From positions 492,501-556,500 of the forward strand of contig JABMCL010002254.1 in the NCBI GenBank assembly GCA_018857735.1: a stretch of 64,000 nucleotides of DNA, read 5' to 3'. The notes below the pieces were generated by a model. That model did not search any database. It had not been told where the DNA came from and saw only the letters and a list, made by a program, of their open reading frames with translations. Origin of the DNA: Alviniconcha marisindica. Taxonomy: Eukaryota; Mollusca; Gastropoda; Provannidae. This document shows, one piece after another, positions 1 to 53,860 of the stretch. Both the position numbers and the translations under genes were made by a program. How positions within the stretch are numbered: position 1 is the first letter of the stretch; each line of letters begins with the position of its first letter.

Positions 1-344
1 GTACACAGTCAGCCCTGTTTTGATGTTGTTTCTTGTCCAGTCGTTGTTTCTAAGTAACAATTTGGAGGTATGGAGATTTGCTGTGGGGCGGGGGGGGGGG
101 GGAGATAGAATGTATGCTTTGTTCTGTCTACCCGTGTGTGTGTGTGTGGAGGGGGGGGGAGATTATATATGTTGCCTTCTCGTTTTTCTACCCGAGGTGG
201 TTGGTGTGTGTGTGTGTTTGTGTGTGTGGTGGAGGGGGGGGGGTGGTGAGTAGAGTTTGTTGCCTTTCCTGTTATCAGGAGGTGTTTGGCGTTTGTGTGT
301 TGAGGGCGGGGTAAAGTTTGTTGCCTTTCATGTTTTCCAGGTCC

Positions 345-381
345 TGCTTGTGTGTGTGTGTGTGTGCGTGCGTGCGTGCAT

Positions 382-435
<54 letters not shown>

Positions 436-495
436 TTGTGTGTGTGTGTGTGTGTTGTGTGTGTATGTGTTGTGTGTCGTGTGTGTGTGTGTGTA

Positions 496-552
<57 letters not shown>
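345..552. repeat. (TG)n microsatellite
   Basis: Long imperfect TG tract; G-rich runs precede it at 88-105, 149-160 and 230-245. Confidence 0.95.
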
Positions 553-555
<3 letters not shown>

Positions 556-560
556 AGAGG

Positions 561-1085
561 ATGACACAAAAGTTGGATTAAGAAGTATTCTTTATTTTAA
601 TTACAAATTTCAGAATTTACAATTGTGGCTTGTTGAACAATGAAAACAGAACAGCCTCCAATGTTAAACATGATACTGTGAATGGAGTATAGCACCATCT
701 GTAAACCTGTAATAATTCCATTACTAAAGTGTACTGGTAGATATTGATGGAGACATGTACATGTATATATAGACTGACAGATATAAAGATAAAGAATATG
801 TATATTATGGACATATAAAGAGTATATATATATATATTATGGATATATATATATTATGTGAAGTAGCCATTTGGAAGCACATGTCTGGCAAGGCAAATAT
901 TTCATCAGTCCTTTGACTGGAAGACAGATCAGTAGAAGAAAAGAAAAAGCATAAGTTTTATACAACAGTTCATCTAAAATATATATTTATATGTATCTGC
1001 AAAATCTATGTACAGCAGATTTTGGAATGTAAAATGTTTTGTTTTGCACAGAATGTGCACAGTGGTTAGATTAACTACTAACACA
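561..1085. other. AT-rich unique sequence
   Basis: No coding signal or gene feature seen; short (TA)n at 822-855. Confidence 0.5.
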
Positions 1086-1086
1086 G

Positions 1087-1482
1087 AGATTCTGACAACA
1101 GAAAAATGAGCAATAATGCATTTACACAATAAAAGAATGACTAACAAAGAGATTTGTGACAACTGACAAATGAGCAATAATGCATTTACACAATAAAAGA
1201 ATGACTAACAAAGAGATTTGTGACAACTGACAAATGAGCAATGCATTTACACAATAAAAGAATGACTAACAAAGAGATTTGTGACAACTGACAAATGAGC
1301 AATAATGCATTTACACAATAAAAGAATGACTAACAAAGAGATTTGTGACAACTGACAAATGAGCAATAATGCATTTACACAATAAAAGAATGACTAACAA
1401 AGAGATTTGTGACAACTGACAAATGAGCAATAATGCATTTACACAATAAAAGAATGACTAACAAAGAGATTTGTGACAACTG
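1087..1482. repeat. 64-bp minisatellite, ~6 copies
   Basis: Unit begins gacaactgacaaatgagcaa; near-identical copies, one with a 4-nt deletion. A 20-base G run follows at 1633. Confidence 0.93.
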
Positions 1483-1924
1483 ATAGACAAACTATAGCAC
1501 ACTTACACAATGAAAGAATGTTTTGTTATATCGGCAAGAAAAGAACATCTTCGTTGATGAACAGGGGTTTTTCCCCCTTTATTTTTGAATTTTTGAACCT
1601 CAAACTGAGGGTGGAAAGTGAATACAAGGAAGGGGGGGGGGGGGGGGGGGGGGACTATTATAATTTAAAAGCAAGCATTGCCAAACAAAGGGTACATAAA
1701 TTATGCTAATGGATATGCACCGGTAAGCAAGAATTCAAGGAACTGAAGTCTTCAAAATATCTGTAGTGAGCAAAAAGAGCCAATTGCCAATGAATGTGCA
1801 CTAGCTTGTCCACTTCTTTCCCTCTGTCCTTCCCTCTGTCCTTCCCTCTGTCTTTTTCTCTTCCTTATCTTCCTTGCCCAGCATCAGGACAGTGGGGAGG
1901 CAGCTCAGCCTGAACGCAGGGCTC

Positions 1925-3345
1925 GCTGCCATGGCAACACAAAGACAGCTGACAGCAGAAGGAAAGCAGGGTGTCTTGCTGACCTGACCACACAAAGACA
2001 GCTGACAGCAGAAGGAAAGCAGGGTGTCTTGCTGACCTGACCACACAAAGACAGCTGACAGCAGAAGGAAAGCAGGCTGTCTTGCTGACCTGACCACACA
2101 AAGACAGCTAACAGCAGCATAGAAAGCAAGGTGTCTTGCTGACCTGACCACACAAAGAAGCTGAAAGCAGCAAGGAAAGCAGGGCATCTTGCTGACCCGA
2201 CCACACAAAGAAGACAGCTGACAGCAAAAGGAGGGTGTCTTGCGGACCTGACCACACAAAGACAGCTGATAGCAGCGAGGAAAGCAAGGTGTTTTGCTGA
2301 CCTGACCACACAAAGACAGCTGACAGCAGAAAAAAAGGGTGTCATGCTGACCTGATCACCCAAAGAAGACAGCTGACAGCAGAAGCAGGCTGTCTTGCAG
2401 ACCTGACCACACAAAGACAGCTGATAGCAGCGAGGAAAGCAAGGTGTTTTGCTGACCTGACCACACAAAGACAGCTGACAGCAGAAAAAAAGGGTGTCAT
2501 GCTGACCTGATCACCCAAAGAAGACAGCTGACAGCAGAAGCAGGCTGTCTTGCAGACCTGACCACACAAAGACAGCTGACAGCAGAAGGAAAGCATGGTG
2601 TCTTGCTGACCTGACCACACAAAGACAGCTGACAGCAGCAAGGAAAGCAGGGTGTCTTGCTGACCTGACCACACAAAGACAGCTGACAGCAGAAGGAAAG
2701 CAGAGTGTCTTGCTGACCTGACCACACAAAGAAGACAGCTGACAGCAGAAGGAAAGCAGGGTGTCTTGCTGACCTGACCACACAAAGACAGCTGACAGCA
2801 GAAGGAAAGCAGAGTGTCTTGCTGACCTGACCACACAAAGAAGATGGCTGACAGCAGAAGGAAAGCAGAGTGTCTTGCTGACCTGACCACACAAAGAAGA
2901 TGGCTGACAGCAGAAGCAAGGTGTCTTGCTGACCTGACCACACAAAGACAGCTGACAGCAGCAAGGAAAGCAGGGTGTCTTGCTGACCTGACCACACAAA
3001 GACAGCTGACAGCAGAAGGAAAGCAGAGTGTCTTGCTGACCTGACCACACAAAGAAGATGGCTGACAGCAGAAGCAAGGTGTCTTGCTGACCTGACCACA
3101 CAAAGACAGCTGACAGCAGAAGGAAAGCAGGCTGTCTTGCTGACCCGACCACACAAAGACAGCTGACAGCAGAAGGAAAGCAGGCTGTCTTGCTGACCTG
3201 ACCACACAAAGACAGCTGACAGCAGAAGGAAAGCAGGCTGTCTTGCTGACCGACCACACAAAGACAGCTGACAGCAGAAGGAAAGCAGGCTGTCTTGCTG
3301 ACCTGACCACACAAAGACAGCTGACAGCAGAAGGAAAGCAGGGTG
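1925..3345. repeat. ~50-53-bp minisatellite, ~28 copies
   Basis: Unit contains gtgtcttgctgacctgacca and gacagctgacagcagaagga. A larger block of about 150 bp is itself duplicated (about 2255-2395 and 2395-2535). Long minus-strand frames here are repeat translations. Confidence 0.93.
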
Positions 3346-4770
3346 TCTTTATAGCCCGTCTCTCGAGGCAAATGCTCCAGACTTGCATGGCACGTTAGCC
3401 AGACCTGCGGGCACCAACACACAGCTGGCAGTGTGCAGCGGCTGCCTTGTCCCTGCAGAATCGGCTCTGGAACTGCAGACCTTGGTGTGGTGGCGGAGTG
3501 GTCAGTGACAGCCGCTAACAGACCCTGGTCTGCTTGACCCAGTTTGTTCCTTTCTTGTCTAATTACTGCTGTCAGCAATCTTCTGGAGTTATGCCAACAT
3601 TGTTCCGGATACTCCAGGCAGGCAACACACCGCAACAAATAGGTAGAATATTTCATCACCATTTAACTGTTGTTTTGTGGATTTGAAACACTCAAAAACT
3701 GGCACATGTTTTGTGTTGTCATATTAAATTCACATTCTTCTTAAGCGTTTATATGTTTGGATTTTGTTCCCTGCTTGTTTGGCCCTGGTGGGTTTTCAGC
3801 TTCAGCCTTTCCAGGGCCCTCAGCCCAGTTTGCTAAAGAGTACAAAGTCCAGCTCCCCTTCCGCATGCAGGGGTTGTCAATCGGTTCCAGAATAGCCATC
3901 TGTGTTGTCTTTATTAATAGATAAGGAAATGTCTTGTTTTACCAACAATGCAATGCAAGTGACATCGAAACTGATTGGACACCGCATGACAACAGCCTTG
4001 TCTATTTCAAAGAGTCAACGTTCACTTCATAGTTCAGGAGCTGTGTGAGAGTCGAGGTGGTCGTCCTGGGCTGTCCGTCCTAACGAGCCTTCTGGTTTCC
4101 GTGGACGTAAAGCTATATTGAACCATGCTTCGGCATTCATCTCAGCTTGTCCCTAATATGTCAACTGACATCTGAGGACATTAAGCAACACTACCTACCT
4201 ACTTCAAATGTAGCAGATGCCATTGACCCAATGACCCCTTCTGATTCGAAATGTCCATGTTCCTCTCTTTGTCGTCTGTGTTGACTATGATGTGTCTGGA
4301 TGCTGTTTGAATAGTTTGTGGTCTTCAGTGATGTGTGGGACGGCGTTGGTCCACACCAGTGTTTGATTTCTCCTCAATAACAGCCTCTGTCAGTAGTGAC
4401 AGCGTCCAGCAGACATTTGTACACAGTGTTTAGGCTGCTTAAGTGTGGACAAAACGTGTGTATAATTTAAGCGCCTTTAGGCCGGCCGGATAGTCCACAC
4501 ACAGCCTGGATGATCTCCCTTCCTTGGCCACCGCTTCTGTGGACCATGATACCAACTGGAAACAGGAAACAGGCCATCTGACCCCCCCACCCCCACCCCC
4601 TCCCGACCGTATGAAAATGGCATCAGTCTGAGTCTGTCAGCATGATATTAGTCGAGTTTGTTCACAGTCTCAACTGCGGCTGAGATTAGAGACGGAGAGT
4701 GCTGACAGACTTAGTTTGGCCTGCGGCTACAATTGGCTGGAGCCTTGTCTTTGTCACACAACCCATCATA
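3346..4770. other. Unique noncoding sequence
   Basis: No exon, RNA gene or transposon recognised; a short C-rich patch at 4580-4605. Confidence 0.45.
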
Positions 4771-5750
4771 GCTAGCAAATCTTATCTTAAAACTCTGCAG
4801 AGCTTTCTTTTACCTGTCATACCTATCAATTTGCCTTAAAACTCTACAGACCTGTCACAGCTATCAACTTGCCTTAAAACTCTACAGACCTATCATAGCT
4901 ATCAACTCCCTTTAAAACTCCTCATAGCTTTCTTTTACCTGTCATAGCTATCAACTTGCCTTAAAACTCTACAGACCTATCATACCTATCAACTCCCTTT
5001 AAAACTCCTCATAGCTTTCTTTTACTTGTCATAGCTATCAACTTGCCTTAAAACTCTACAGACCTGTCACAGCTATCAACTTGCCTTAAAACTCGACAGA
5101 CCTATCATAGCTATCAACTTGCCTTAAAACTCTACAGACCTATCATACCTATCAACTTGCCTTAAAACTCTACAGACCTATCAACTTGCCTTAAAACTCT
5201 ACAGACCTATCATACCTATCAATTTGCCTTAAAACTCTACAGACCTGTCATAGCTATCAATTTGCCTTAAAACTCTACAGACCTGTCATAGCTATCAACT
5301 TGCCTTAAAACTCTACAGACCTATCAACTTGCCTTAAAACTCTACAGACCTATCATACCTATCAATTTGCCTTAAAACTCTACAGACCTGTCATAGCTAT
5401 CAATTTGCCTTAAAACTCTACAGACCTGTCATAGCTATCAACTTGCCTTAAAACTCTACAGACCTATCAACTTGCCTTAAAACTCTACAGACCTATCATA
5501 CCTATCAATTTGCCTTAAAACTCTACAGACCTGTCATAGCTATCAATTTGCCTTAAAACTCTACAGACCTGTCATAGCTATTAACTTGCCTTAAAACTCT
5601 ACAGACCTATCAACTTGCCTTAAAACTCTACAGACCTATCATACCTATCAACTTGCCTTAAAACTCTACAGACCTGTTATACCTATCAACTTGCCGTAAA
5701 ACTCGACAGACCTATCATAGCTATCAACTTGCCTTAAAACTCTACAGAGC
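4770..5750. repeat. ~38-bp minisatellite, ~25 copies
   Basis: Core is acttgccttaaaactctaca plus gacctatcatacctatca; longer composite periods recur from 5160 to 5640. Confidence 0.92.
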
Positions 5751-6109
5751 CATCTTTCACCACTGTAACTATCAGCTCCCCTTAAAACCCCAGACAGCAT
5801 TCTTTTACCAATTATACATATCAACTCATCTTAAAACTCTGGATCAATATGCACATCGTAAGTATGGAATGTGTTTCATAAACCACTGCTATTAAATGAA
5901 AAATTCATAAAAATTATAAAAATCTACAACTAGTACAAGACCTCTTTATATAATGCACAGGATGATATCTGTATTAAACAAGAGATGTAAAACAAAACAT
6001 TCTGTACAAAATCTACTGCATTACATCCATTTCACCCAAAGCATCTCAAAACTGAGTAAATATCACAGACACAATTATGACAAAAACAGCAAGAAGGGTG
6101 AGGCGCATC

Positions 6110-6600
6110 AAACTGACACCAGTTTATGTCAGAAGGTCCCTTCTAATCACACCAGTTTACAGTGTCAGAAGGTCCCTTCTAATCACATCAGTTTACAGTG
6201 TCAGAAGGTCCCTTCTAATCACACCAGTTTATGTCAGAAGGTCCCTTCTAATCACACCAGTTTACAGTGTCAGAAGGTCCCTTCTAATCACACCAGTTTA
6301 CAGTGTCAGGTCCCTTCTAATCACACCAGTTTACAGTGTCAGAAGGTCCCTTCTAATCACACCAGTTTACAGTGTCAGAAGGTCCCTTCTAATCACACCA
6401 ATTTACAAGGTCAGAAGATCCCTACTAATTGCAGCAGTGTAGTGTGTGAAAAGATCACTTCTAATTGCAGCAGTGTAGTGTGTGAAAAGATCCCTTCTAA
6501 TTGCAGCAGTATAGAGTGTGAAAAGATCACTTCTAATTGCAGCAGTGCAGTGTGTGAAAAGATCACTTCTAATTGCAGCAGTGCAGTATCAGAAGAGCCC
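6110..6600. repeat. 36-bp minisatellite, ~14 copies, two subfamilies
   Basis: First subfamily: cagaaggtcccttctaatca + caccagtttacagtgt. From about 6410 it changes to gaaaagatcacttctaattg + cagcagtgtagtgtgt. Confidence 0.92.
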
Positions 6601-6743
6601 TTCTAATGACAGCAGTTTACAGTCAGAAGATTCTTGCTGTTGGCAGCCACGTGGAATGTTGCAGCAATGAAGTGACTGACAGTAGTCTTGACAGAGTGGC
6701 CTTTGTTGAGGGATTCAGCCACTTACAATGTGTGTGAAGAGAC

Positions 6744-6774
<31 letters not shown>

Positions 6775-7540
6775 AACCATCCCCCTAAAAAAGAAACAAA
6801 ACAAAACAAAAACAAAAAAACACCAACAAGAAGAAGAAACAAACCAAACCAAACAACAGCAAACAAAGAAAAAAGAAACAAAAGAAACACAACAATAACA
6901 CACCATGATCTATACCACAAGGGTCTCTCTTGCAGGTGCATTTTCATCAGGGTCTCACCCCCTCCCTCCCCACCTTTCCCACCTGTAAAAGTGTTATAAA
7001 TACACTGTGATCAGCGGGCACTCATCGGAACACAGGCCGTCCATAACGCCACCATCCCCAGCACAAAAGCTGCCTGAGAACATGGGATCACTGTAAATGT
7101 AAATGGGGGCAGAAACCCACAAGGAAATGCCATCCTTAACCCAGTGAAAGAGTGGTTTTAAAAGCGGGGTTGGGGGTTGGTGTTCGTTGCTGAGGGTTCT
7201 GTTCCATGGAAAGGCCAGATGAGCGGTGTGCAGCGAAGGTGGCCTTGAGATCAGCGTGTTCACTGCTTCCCTTGCGCACCAGGGGAGAGCCACTGCCGCA
7301 GTCAGGCCTCTGTGGTTGTGTCCCTTGCTGTAGGTGTCACTAATCTGAGCGTTATTCACTCCCTTTGGGTGTTGATTGATGCGTGATGGGATCTCTACCC
7401 CCCCCCCCACCCCCCCTTCTTTTTTTTCCAGTCTACAGAAGCACCTCTGGTTTCTTTGAATTTGGAGCTGGGATGTAAACAGACATGAACCACTTAAACA
7501 AGCATCAGACAAGTGCAACTAGTAGGCCCATCACAAACCA
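6601..7540. other. Unique noncoding sequence with C-rich and A-rich patches
   Basis: C run and (CA)n at 6742-6775, AAC/AAG-rich 6785-6895, C run at 7399-7415. A frame on the minus strand has no recognisable match. Confidence 0.4.
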
Positions 7541-7559
7541 TCTACACAAGACATTCACA

Positions 7560-7755
7560 AAACACACCTGTACAAGGCAGTTCATAGACCCATTAACGTT
7601 GCTGTTAACAAAACATCTACACAAGACAATCATAAAACACACCTGTACAAGGCACTTCATAGACCCATTAACGTTGCTGTTAACAAAACACCTACACAAG
7701 ACAATCATAAAACACACCTGTACAAGGCACTTCATAGACCCATTAACGCTGCTGT
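7560..7755. repeat. 75-bp minisatellite, ~3 copies
   Basis: Copies begin near 7561, 7636 and 7711 (aacacacctgtacaaggc). Confidence 0.9.
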
Positions 7756-7759
7756 GACA

Positions 7760-8570
7760 AGAATGAAGTGCACAGCCTTCACGCAGCAATGCCCTCTGTG
7801 ATGCACTGGCAACTGCAGCAGCAGATTTTTGTAAGAACGGCAGTGTCCTTGAACTTGAGCAACTTGAGCAGCTCAGCCACTGGCTGACCACCTCCACCAC
7901 CACCTCCTTTTGAGTTTCACTTTAAAAACAGAGAAACGCCTTACCCCAATCACCAGTCAACTCTCAGCATTGTAATTCTGACCTTGAAAATCTGCCCGTG
8001 CAATGCTGAGACTGAGCATTGTCAAGGACCTGACGGCAGATCCTGGCAATGTGGAACAGAACAAGAGCAGGTAGGACAAAATCAATTAGGACAAGGCAGA
8101 GAAGAATGGGACAGAAATGAAGAGAACAGGACAGGACAAGACAGGATAATTCATGTTTAACAGACTACAACAAGATAGGATATCAGAATTAAAAGGAACA
8201 GGTCTGGTAGAAGAAGACAAAAGAAAAACTTCAAAATTTAATACTCTTATGTTTTCCAAAGTGCCCCAGCAATTTCAGATCAAATTTCCATACAAATGCA
8301 TGATCTCCTGGTTCAAACCTCTTTTCCACTTTCCTGCACAAGACTCTAAAAGAACCCACGGATTCATGGACTCTAAAAGAAGCCATCAACTGTCCACTTT
8401 CCTGTGCAAGACTTTAAGAAGAAGCCATGATGTGACACACCAATTCAAGTCTTCACTGAACCCTACAGATTCACTCTGCCACACTGCCAAGGTCTCTCAA
8501 CTGTCTCCACCTGAATATGATTCATCTGGCAACGTCACCTTGCATTGTGAAGAAGAAGGAGAAGGAAAGA

Positions 8571-8639
<69 letters not shown>

Positions 8640-9290
8640 TACAGCAGTTCAACCTCAAGCTGCAAGCTACAAATTGCTCACACCAGTCCTGTTTGGAGTT
8701 TTCTATCTATTTGATTTGTTATCTGTCTAAAACCGCAAGTGCCCAGTCACAGCTGATGGGCAAAAAAGCCTCTGAGCGAATCAAGACCAAAAAGGACTAA
8801 CCCATTGGGCAAGTCATAATCCTGCCTTCTGTGATGATGATTTCTCTGAAGTTACCAACTTTTTGACCATCAGGGAAGAAATCAGAGCTGTGTCACTGCA
8901 GTGCTACATCATAGTCACTTTGATTTCGCCAAATCCAAAGAAACGAGGCAGATGGTGAAATGGAAAAACAGTTTTCATAAAATGTAAAAGGACAAAATCA
9001 TTGGCTAGCAATGAAATCTTTGGCCTGGAGGACTTTCACATGCACACAGAAAATGCTCGACTTGCTGAGGCCTGCACCACCATCACCACCGTGTCCTGAA
9101 GTGTTGAGGCGCAGCAAGAGGCAGTCCTGGTATGCTTCCGGCACTGAGCACCCGCAGCACTCAGCCAGGGGAGGTGAAAGCAGCTAGATGTGTTCTGGCA
9201 CAAGTCCTTACAAATCATCCGACAACTTCCTTTGTGGCGACGCTAACTACCTCCGTGACGCTGACGCACATTACCAGGACAGTCTGGGTG
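7760..9290. other. Unique noncoding sequence with (GA)n
   Basis: (GA)n at 8572-8636; 'aggacaagacaggacaa'-like degenerate repeats at 8060-8145. No gene seen. Confidence 0.45.
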
Positions 9291-9295
9291 TTGCA

Positions 9296-9482
9296 CATCA
9301 AATGTCAGTCCACTTCAACACACACCAAACATCCCTCAACTTCAATATACATCAAATGTCAGTCCACTTCAACACACACCAGACATCCCTCAACTTCAAT
9401 ATACATAAAATGTCAGTCCACTTCAACACACACCAGACATCCCTCAACTTCAATACACATCAAAGATCAGTCCACCTGAAGT
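9296..9482. repeat. 54-bp minisatellite, ~3 copies
   Basis: Unit includes atgtcagtccacttcaacac and catccctcaacttcaata. Confidence 0.9.
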
Positions 9483-9504
9483 CATCATGAAGTAAACAGG
9501 AGGT

Positions 9505-10150
9505 CACAGGGTGGGGTGTTCAGACGCTGGTGGCTGCTAAACGGGGTGGTCACGGAGTGGGGTGTTCAGACGCTGGTGGCTGCTGAATGGGTGGTCACGG
9601 AGTGGGGTGTTCAGACGCTGGTGGCTGCTGAATGGGTGGTCACGGAGTGGGGTGTTCAGACGCTGGTGGCTGCCAAACGGGGTGGTCACGGAGTGGGGTG
9701 TTCAGACGCTGGTGGCTGCCAAACGGGGTGGTCACGGAGTGGGGTGTTCAGACGCTGGTGGCTGCTGAATGGGTGGTCACGGAGTGGGGTGTTCAGACGC
9801 TGGTGGCTGCTGAATGGGTGGTCACGGAGTGGGGTGTTCAGACGCTGGTGGCTGCTGAATGGGTGGTCACGGAGTGGGGTGTTCAGACGCTGGTGGCTGC
9901 TAAACGGGGTGATCACGGAGTGGGGTGTTCAGACGCTGGTGGCTGCTAAACGGGGTGATCATGGAGTGGGGTGTTCAGACGCTGGTGGCTGCTAAACGGG
10001 GTGGTCACGGAGTGGGGTGTTCAGACGCTGGTGGCTGCTGAATGGGTGGTCACGGAGTGGGGTGTTCAGACGCTGGTGGCTGCTGAATGGGTGGTCACGG
10101 AGTGGGGTGTTCAGACGCTGGTGGCTGCTGAATGGGTGGTCACGGGGTGC
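9505..10150. repeat. 45/46-bp minisatellite seeded by the CYFIP stop-codon region, ~14 copies
   Basis: Unit holds ggtgttcagacgctggtggc + tgctgaatgggtggtcacgg. The CYFIP terminal exon has the homologous gtgttcagacgttggtggc, i.e. reverse complement of A-T-N-V-stop. The array lies just past the stop, in the presumed 3' UTR. Confidence 0.92.
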
Positions 10151-10187
10151 ACGGGGTGAATGTCTGGGTGGTCACGGGGTAGTGTGT

Positions 10188-50715
<40,528 letters not shown>

Positions 50716-51029
50716 CGTGATTCTGCCACTGCAGGTCTCTCAGCATGAGCGTCAGACCTTTGGTATTCACTGTGACACAGCTGTCCTGTGCTTGGTCCTG
50801 CTGTGGTTCACTCAGTCTTCTTAAGCGTGCAGCAGCTGCTCTGCTACAGCACGTCTTGCTGCAGTCGTACACAGCATTTTTACTTTCTTTAACGATGCCA
50901 AATCCTGAAAGAAAAAAGGCAGAAATTAATTTAGTAGTAATATTAATAATTTGAGCTGAAAGTACTATATGCTTAGCTATCACCTAAAACAATGGCAGAG
51001 TGTAATATTACTGACAGTAACACTGAATG

Positions 51030-51032
<3 letters not shown>

Positions 51033-51097
<65 letters not shown>

Positions 51098-51300
51098 CAT
51101 GCATGCATGCATGCGTGTGGTTTATGTGCACATGTGCATATGTGTGTGTTGTGTTGTGTGCATGTGTTTGTGTGTGTGTGTGTGGGGGGGGGTTCATGTG
51201 TATGTGCCTATGTGTGTGTTGTGTTATGTAGGTGCATGTGTGTGTGCGCGCGTATGCATGTGCATGCATGCGCGTGCGTGTGTGCATGCCTGTGTGTGTG
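51033..51300. repeat. (TG)n with CATG interruptions
   Basis: Pure TG to 51090, then TGCA/TGTG mixtures. Confidence 0.93.
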
Positions 51301-51835
51301 CAGGGCCTTCAGCAAATCACGTACAAAGAAACATCTACAACTGCAAGCAAAAACCCCACCCTTCCCGATCAACTGAATCAATTCTGCAGCAGATTTGACA
51401 GGAAGACCACCACCCAAACTTCCAGTCACTCTAGCTCTAAGCAGGCTGTGCCCCCAGACCTCAGGTCGCCCACCACCTCCTGTCGCTCGCCCGCCACCGT
51501 TGGTGAGGACTCTCTGTAGGTAGCAACACCAGGAAATCAGCCGACCCAGACAATATCTCATCCTTTGCACTGACTCACTTAAGTTATAACCCTTATTTAT
51601 GTCTGCAGGGCACTCACTGTTTTCACGGTACTCAGAGTATCCATCCAGACACTAGATTTTAATTCCTCCTTTGAATACAGTCTGCTTTCCTCTTTAGCTT
51701 CTCATCCACAGCAGCTTCCCCTGAATCACCAGTGTTGCATGTTATAACATGCTGTTGCTTGTGGTTGGGGGGTGGGGGTGGGGGTAGGGGGATGAATGTA
51801 GTTAGGCTGTGACTCATAGTCATGAGTGAGGTTAT
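51301..51835. other. Unique sequence in CYFIP 5' UTR intron
   Basis: A frame near 51380-51520 is GC-rich (P-P-D-L-R-S-P-T-T-S-C-R-S-P) but matches no family known to me. Confidence 0.35.
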
Positions 51836-52442
51836 CGGCCAAGCTACACCAGGCCCACTCCTGTGTCAGCTGAGTCCAGGCTACACCAGGCCCACTCCTG
51901 TGTCAGCCGAGTCCAGGCTACACCAGGCCCACTCCTGTGTCAGCTCCAGTACACCGGCCCACTCCTGTGTCAGCGAGTCAGGCTACACCAGGCCCACTCC
52001 TGTGTCAGCGAGTCCAGGCCCCGGCCACTCCTGTGTCAGCGAGTCCAGGCTACACCAGGCCCACTCCTGTCAGCCGAGCCCAGGCTACACCAGGCCCATC
52101 CTGTGCAGCCGAGCCCAGGCTACACAGGCCCACTCCTGTGTCAGCCGAGCAGGTACACCAGGCCCACTCCGTGAGCCGAGTAGGCTACACCAGGCCCTCC
52201 TGTGTCAGCCGGTCCAGGCTACACCAGGCCCACTCCTGTGTCAGCCGAGTCCAGGCTACACCAGGCCCACTCCTGTGTCAGCCGAGTCCAGGCTACACCA
52301 GGCCCACTCCTGTGTCAGCCGAGTCCAGGCTACACCAGGCCCACTCCTGTGTCAGCTGAGTCCAGGCTACACCAGGCCCACTCCTGTGTCAGCTGAGTCC
52401 AGGCTACACCAGGCCCACTCCTGTGTCAGCTGAGTCCAGGCA
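51836..52442. repeat. 35-bp minisatellite, ~17 copies
   Basis: Unit ggctacaccaggcccactcc + tgtgtcagccgagtcca; 51945-52205 has many small deletions. Confidence 0.93.
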
Positions 52443-53065
52443 CAGGTGCTCTGTGGTGCGCAGGGCCATGGGGCTGGCAGTCAGGGCCAGGATGGGAATG
52501 AAATGTGGTGATACTGACACTGTGGTGTAACACTGTTTCATCAGTTAGCTTGCTGTGGATTTATTTATCATGGACTTTTAACCCTAACATTTGCTGCTGT
52601 TGTTGGAATGTAACTTGTCATTTTATGACTGTCGTGAATGTGTGAGTGAATGCATTAGGCACCATGTAACAGTCAGTAACAGTACTAACACTGACACTTC
52701 ACAAGAGTTTATTGTATTGTGTTGTTGTGTGTATCAGATGCTAGTGTTGTATTATGCTCAGCCTCTGAGTGCCCATTTTACATGGGACTGGAAGATAGGG
52801 TACTGCAGAAACATTCTTTATTATATTATTATTATTATTATATCATTATTATATTATCATTATTATTATGATGGAGACAAGTAAATAAAATAAACAAGAG
52901 ATGAAGATATTTTTTCTGTTGCACCATGTATGTGACTATCTTAAATGTGTTTTTTTCAAATGCTGCTGATGGGGTCCTAGTCTCACACATACATGTATAC
53001 TATACCAGGGATTTATATAAATTATAAGGAAGACATGACAGAAAAATGCCAAATTATCCAGAAAT
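52443..53065. other. Unique sequence with (ATT)n at 52820-52870
   Basis: No gene feature recognised. Confidence 0.45.
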
Positions 53066-53069
53066 TTGC

Positions 53070-53390
53070 GACATCAGCAACTGTCCTCTTATTCAAGTTA
53101 TTGTCAAGAGATTACACTCGAGTCTTACAGCAGTTAGTCCAGATTACTTTTAAACAGAACTTTTTGTGAGGCATGCACTTCCTTGTTGGTGGGACAACGA
53201 TATCAAGAGCATCTGAAATCCACCATCTTCAGTGTTGATTTCAGATGTTGCTGTGGGGGTGCCATACAACAACACAGTGGTCGCATCAGCAACTGTCCTC
53301 TTCATTCTTATTCTGTGAAGATTACTTTCACGATAGAACTTTTTGTGGAGGAAAGCACTTCCTTGTTGGTGGGACTAGCATACCACCAAA
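53070..53390 (+). repeat. Direct duplication of ~110 bp
   Basis: gcatcagcaactgtcctctt ... agaactttttgtg ... gcacttccttgttggtggga occurs at 53070-53195 and again at 53283-53382. Confidence 0.8.
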
Positions 53391-53526
53391 AAACGGAATC
53401 ATATGAACAAAATGGGGATATCTCTGCACTCTTCCTAGTTTCGGATGTATAAGAGATTATTTTTACAACATGCAATCATAGTTCTGTCACAGTTTTAGCA
53501 CTCTTCAAAAAGTTGTGCATACTTAC

Positions 53527-53640
53527 CACTTTCTACAAGCTGGTTCCAACGACAACGCCTTTCGAGAATAACCTCCCTTTGGATAAATGCCTCATTTTTC
53601 AATCTTCTCGTCGCAAGCATAAAACAAACAAACAAACAAG
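53527..53640 (-). other. CYFIP: Probable CYFIP noncoding first exon (3' end at 53527)
   Basis: Minus-strand sequence gtagaaagtg followed by GTAAGTATGC is a near-consensus donor at 53526. It would pair with the 5' UTR acceptor at 50905. The upper edge is a guess. Confidence 0.4.
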
Positions 53641-53860
53641 CTATTAAGAACCGTGCGTTCAATGGAAAGTGGTATAATTAACATATTTTTAAAAATGTCT
53701 TTGAAATGGTCCTTTTTGCGGAATTTCTTCTTTTTAATGTCCGTGTCTTCCGGTCTAGACTTTTACCTTACCATTGTCTCGCAACACAATTGTTTACAAA
53801 TGGCGGCAGTGGAACTTTGAGAAAGCAGCTAGAGCAGTGTGGCCTGAACAGACGTGAGCT
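53528..53860. promoter_or_regulatory. Putative divergent promoter between CYFIP and CLHC1
   Basis: The first coding exons of the two genes point away from this stretch. It is free of tandem repeats and contains CTTCCGG (ETS-like) near 53748 and AAATGGCGGC (YY1-like) near 53798. A possible CLHC1 first-exon donor (GTGAGC) lies at 53854. Inference only; no TSS can be seen. Confidence 0.35.

Noticed and set aside
2342..3662. Overlapping minus-strand frames of up to 383 residues (C-Q-L-S-L-C-G-Q repeats)
   Set aside because: All derive from the ~50-bp minisatellite, with similar frames in three phases.
6994..7518. 174-residue minus-strand frame downstream of CYFIP
   Set aside because: Crosses a G/C run and has no recognisable domain; kept only as unique noncoding sequence.
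8153..8800. 215-residue plus-strand frame
   Set aside because: Runs through a (GA)n tract and shows no family resemblance; no splice or promoter evidence.
51380..51530. GC-rich serine/proline frame as an extra exon
   Set aside because: No family resemblance and no consistent splice pair with either gene.
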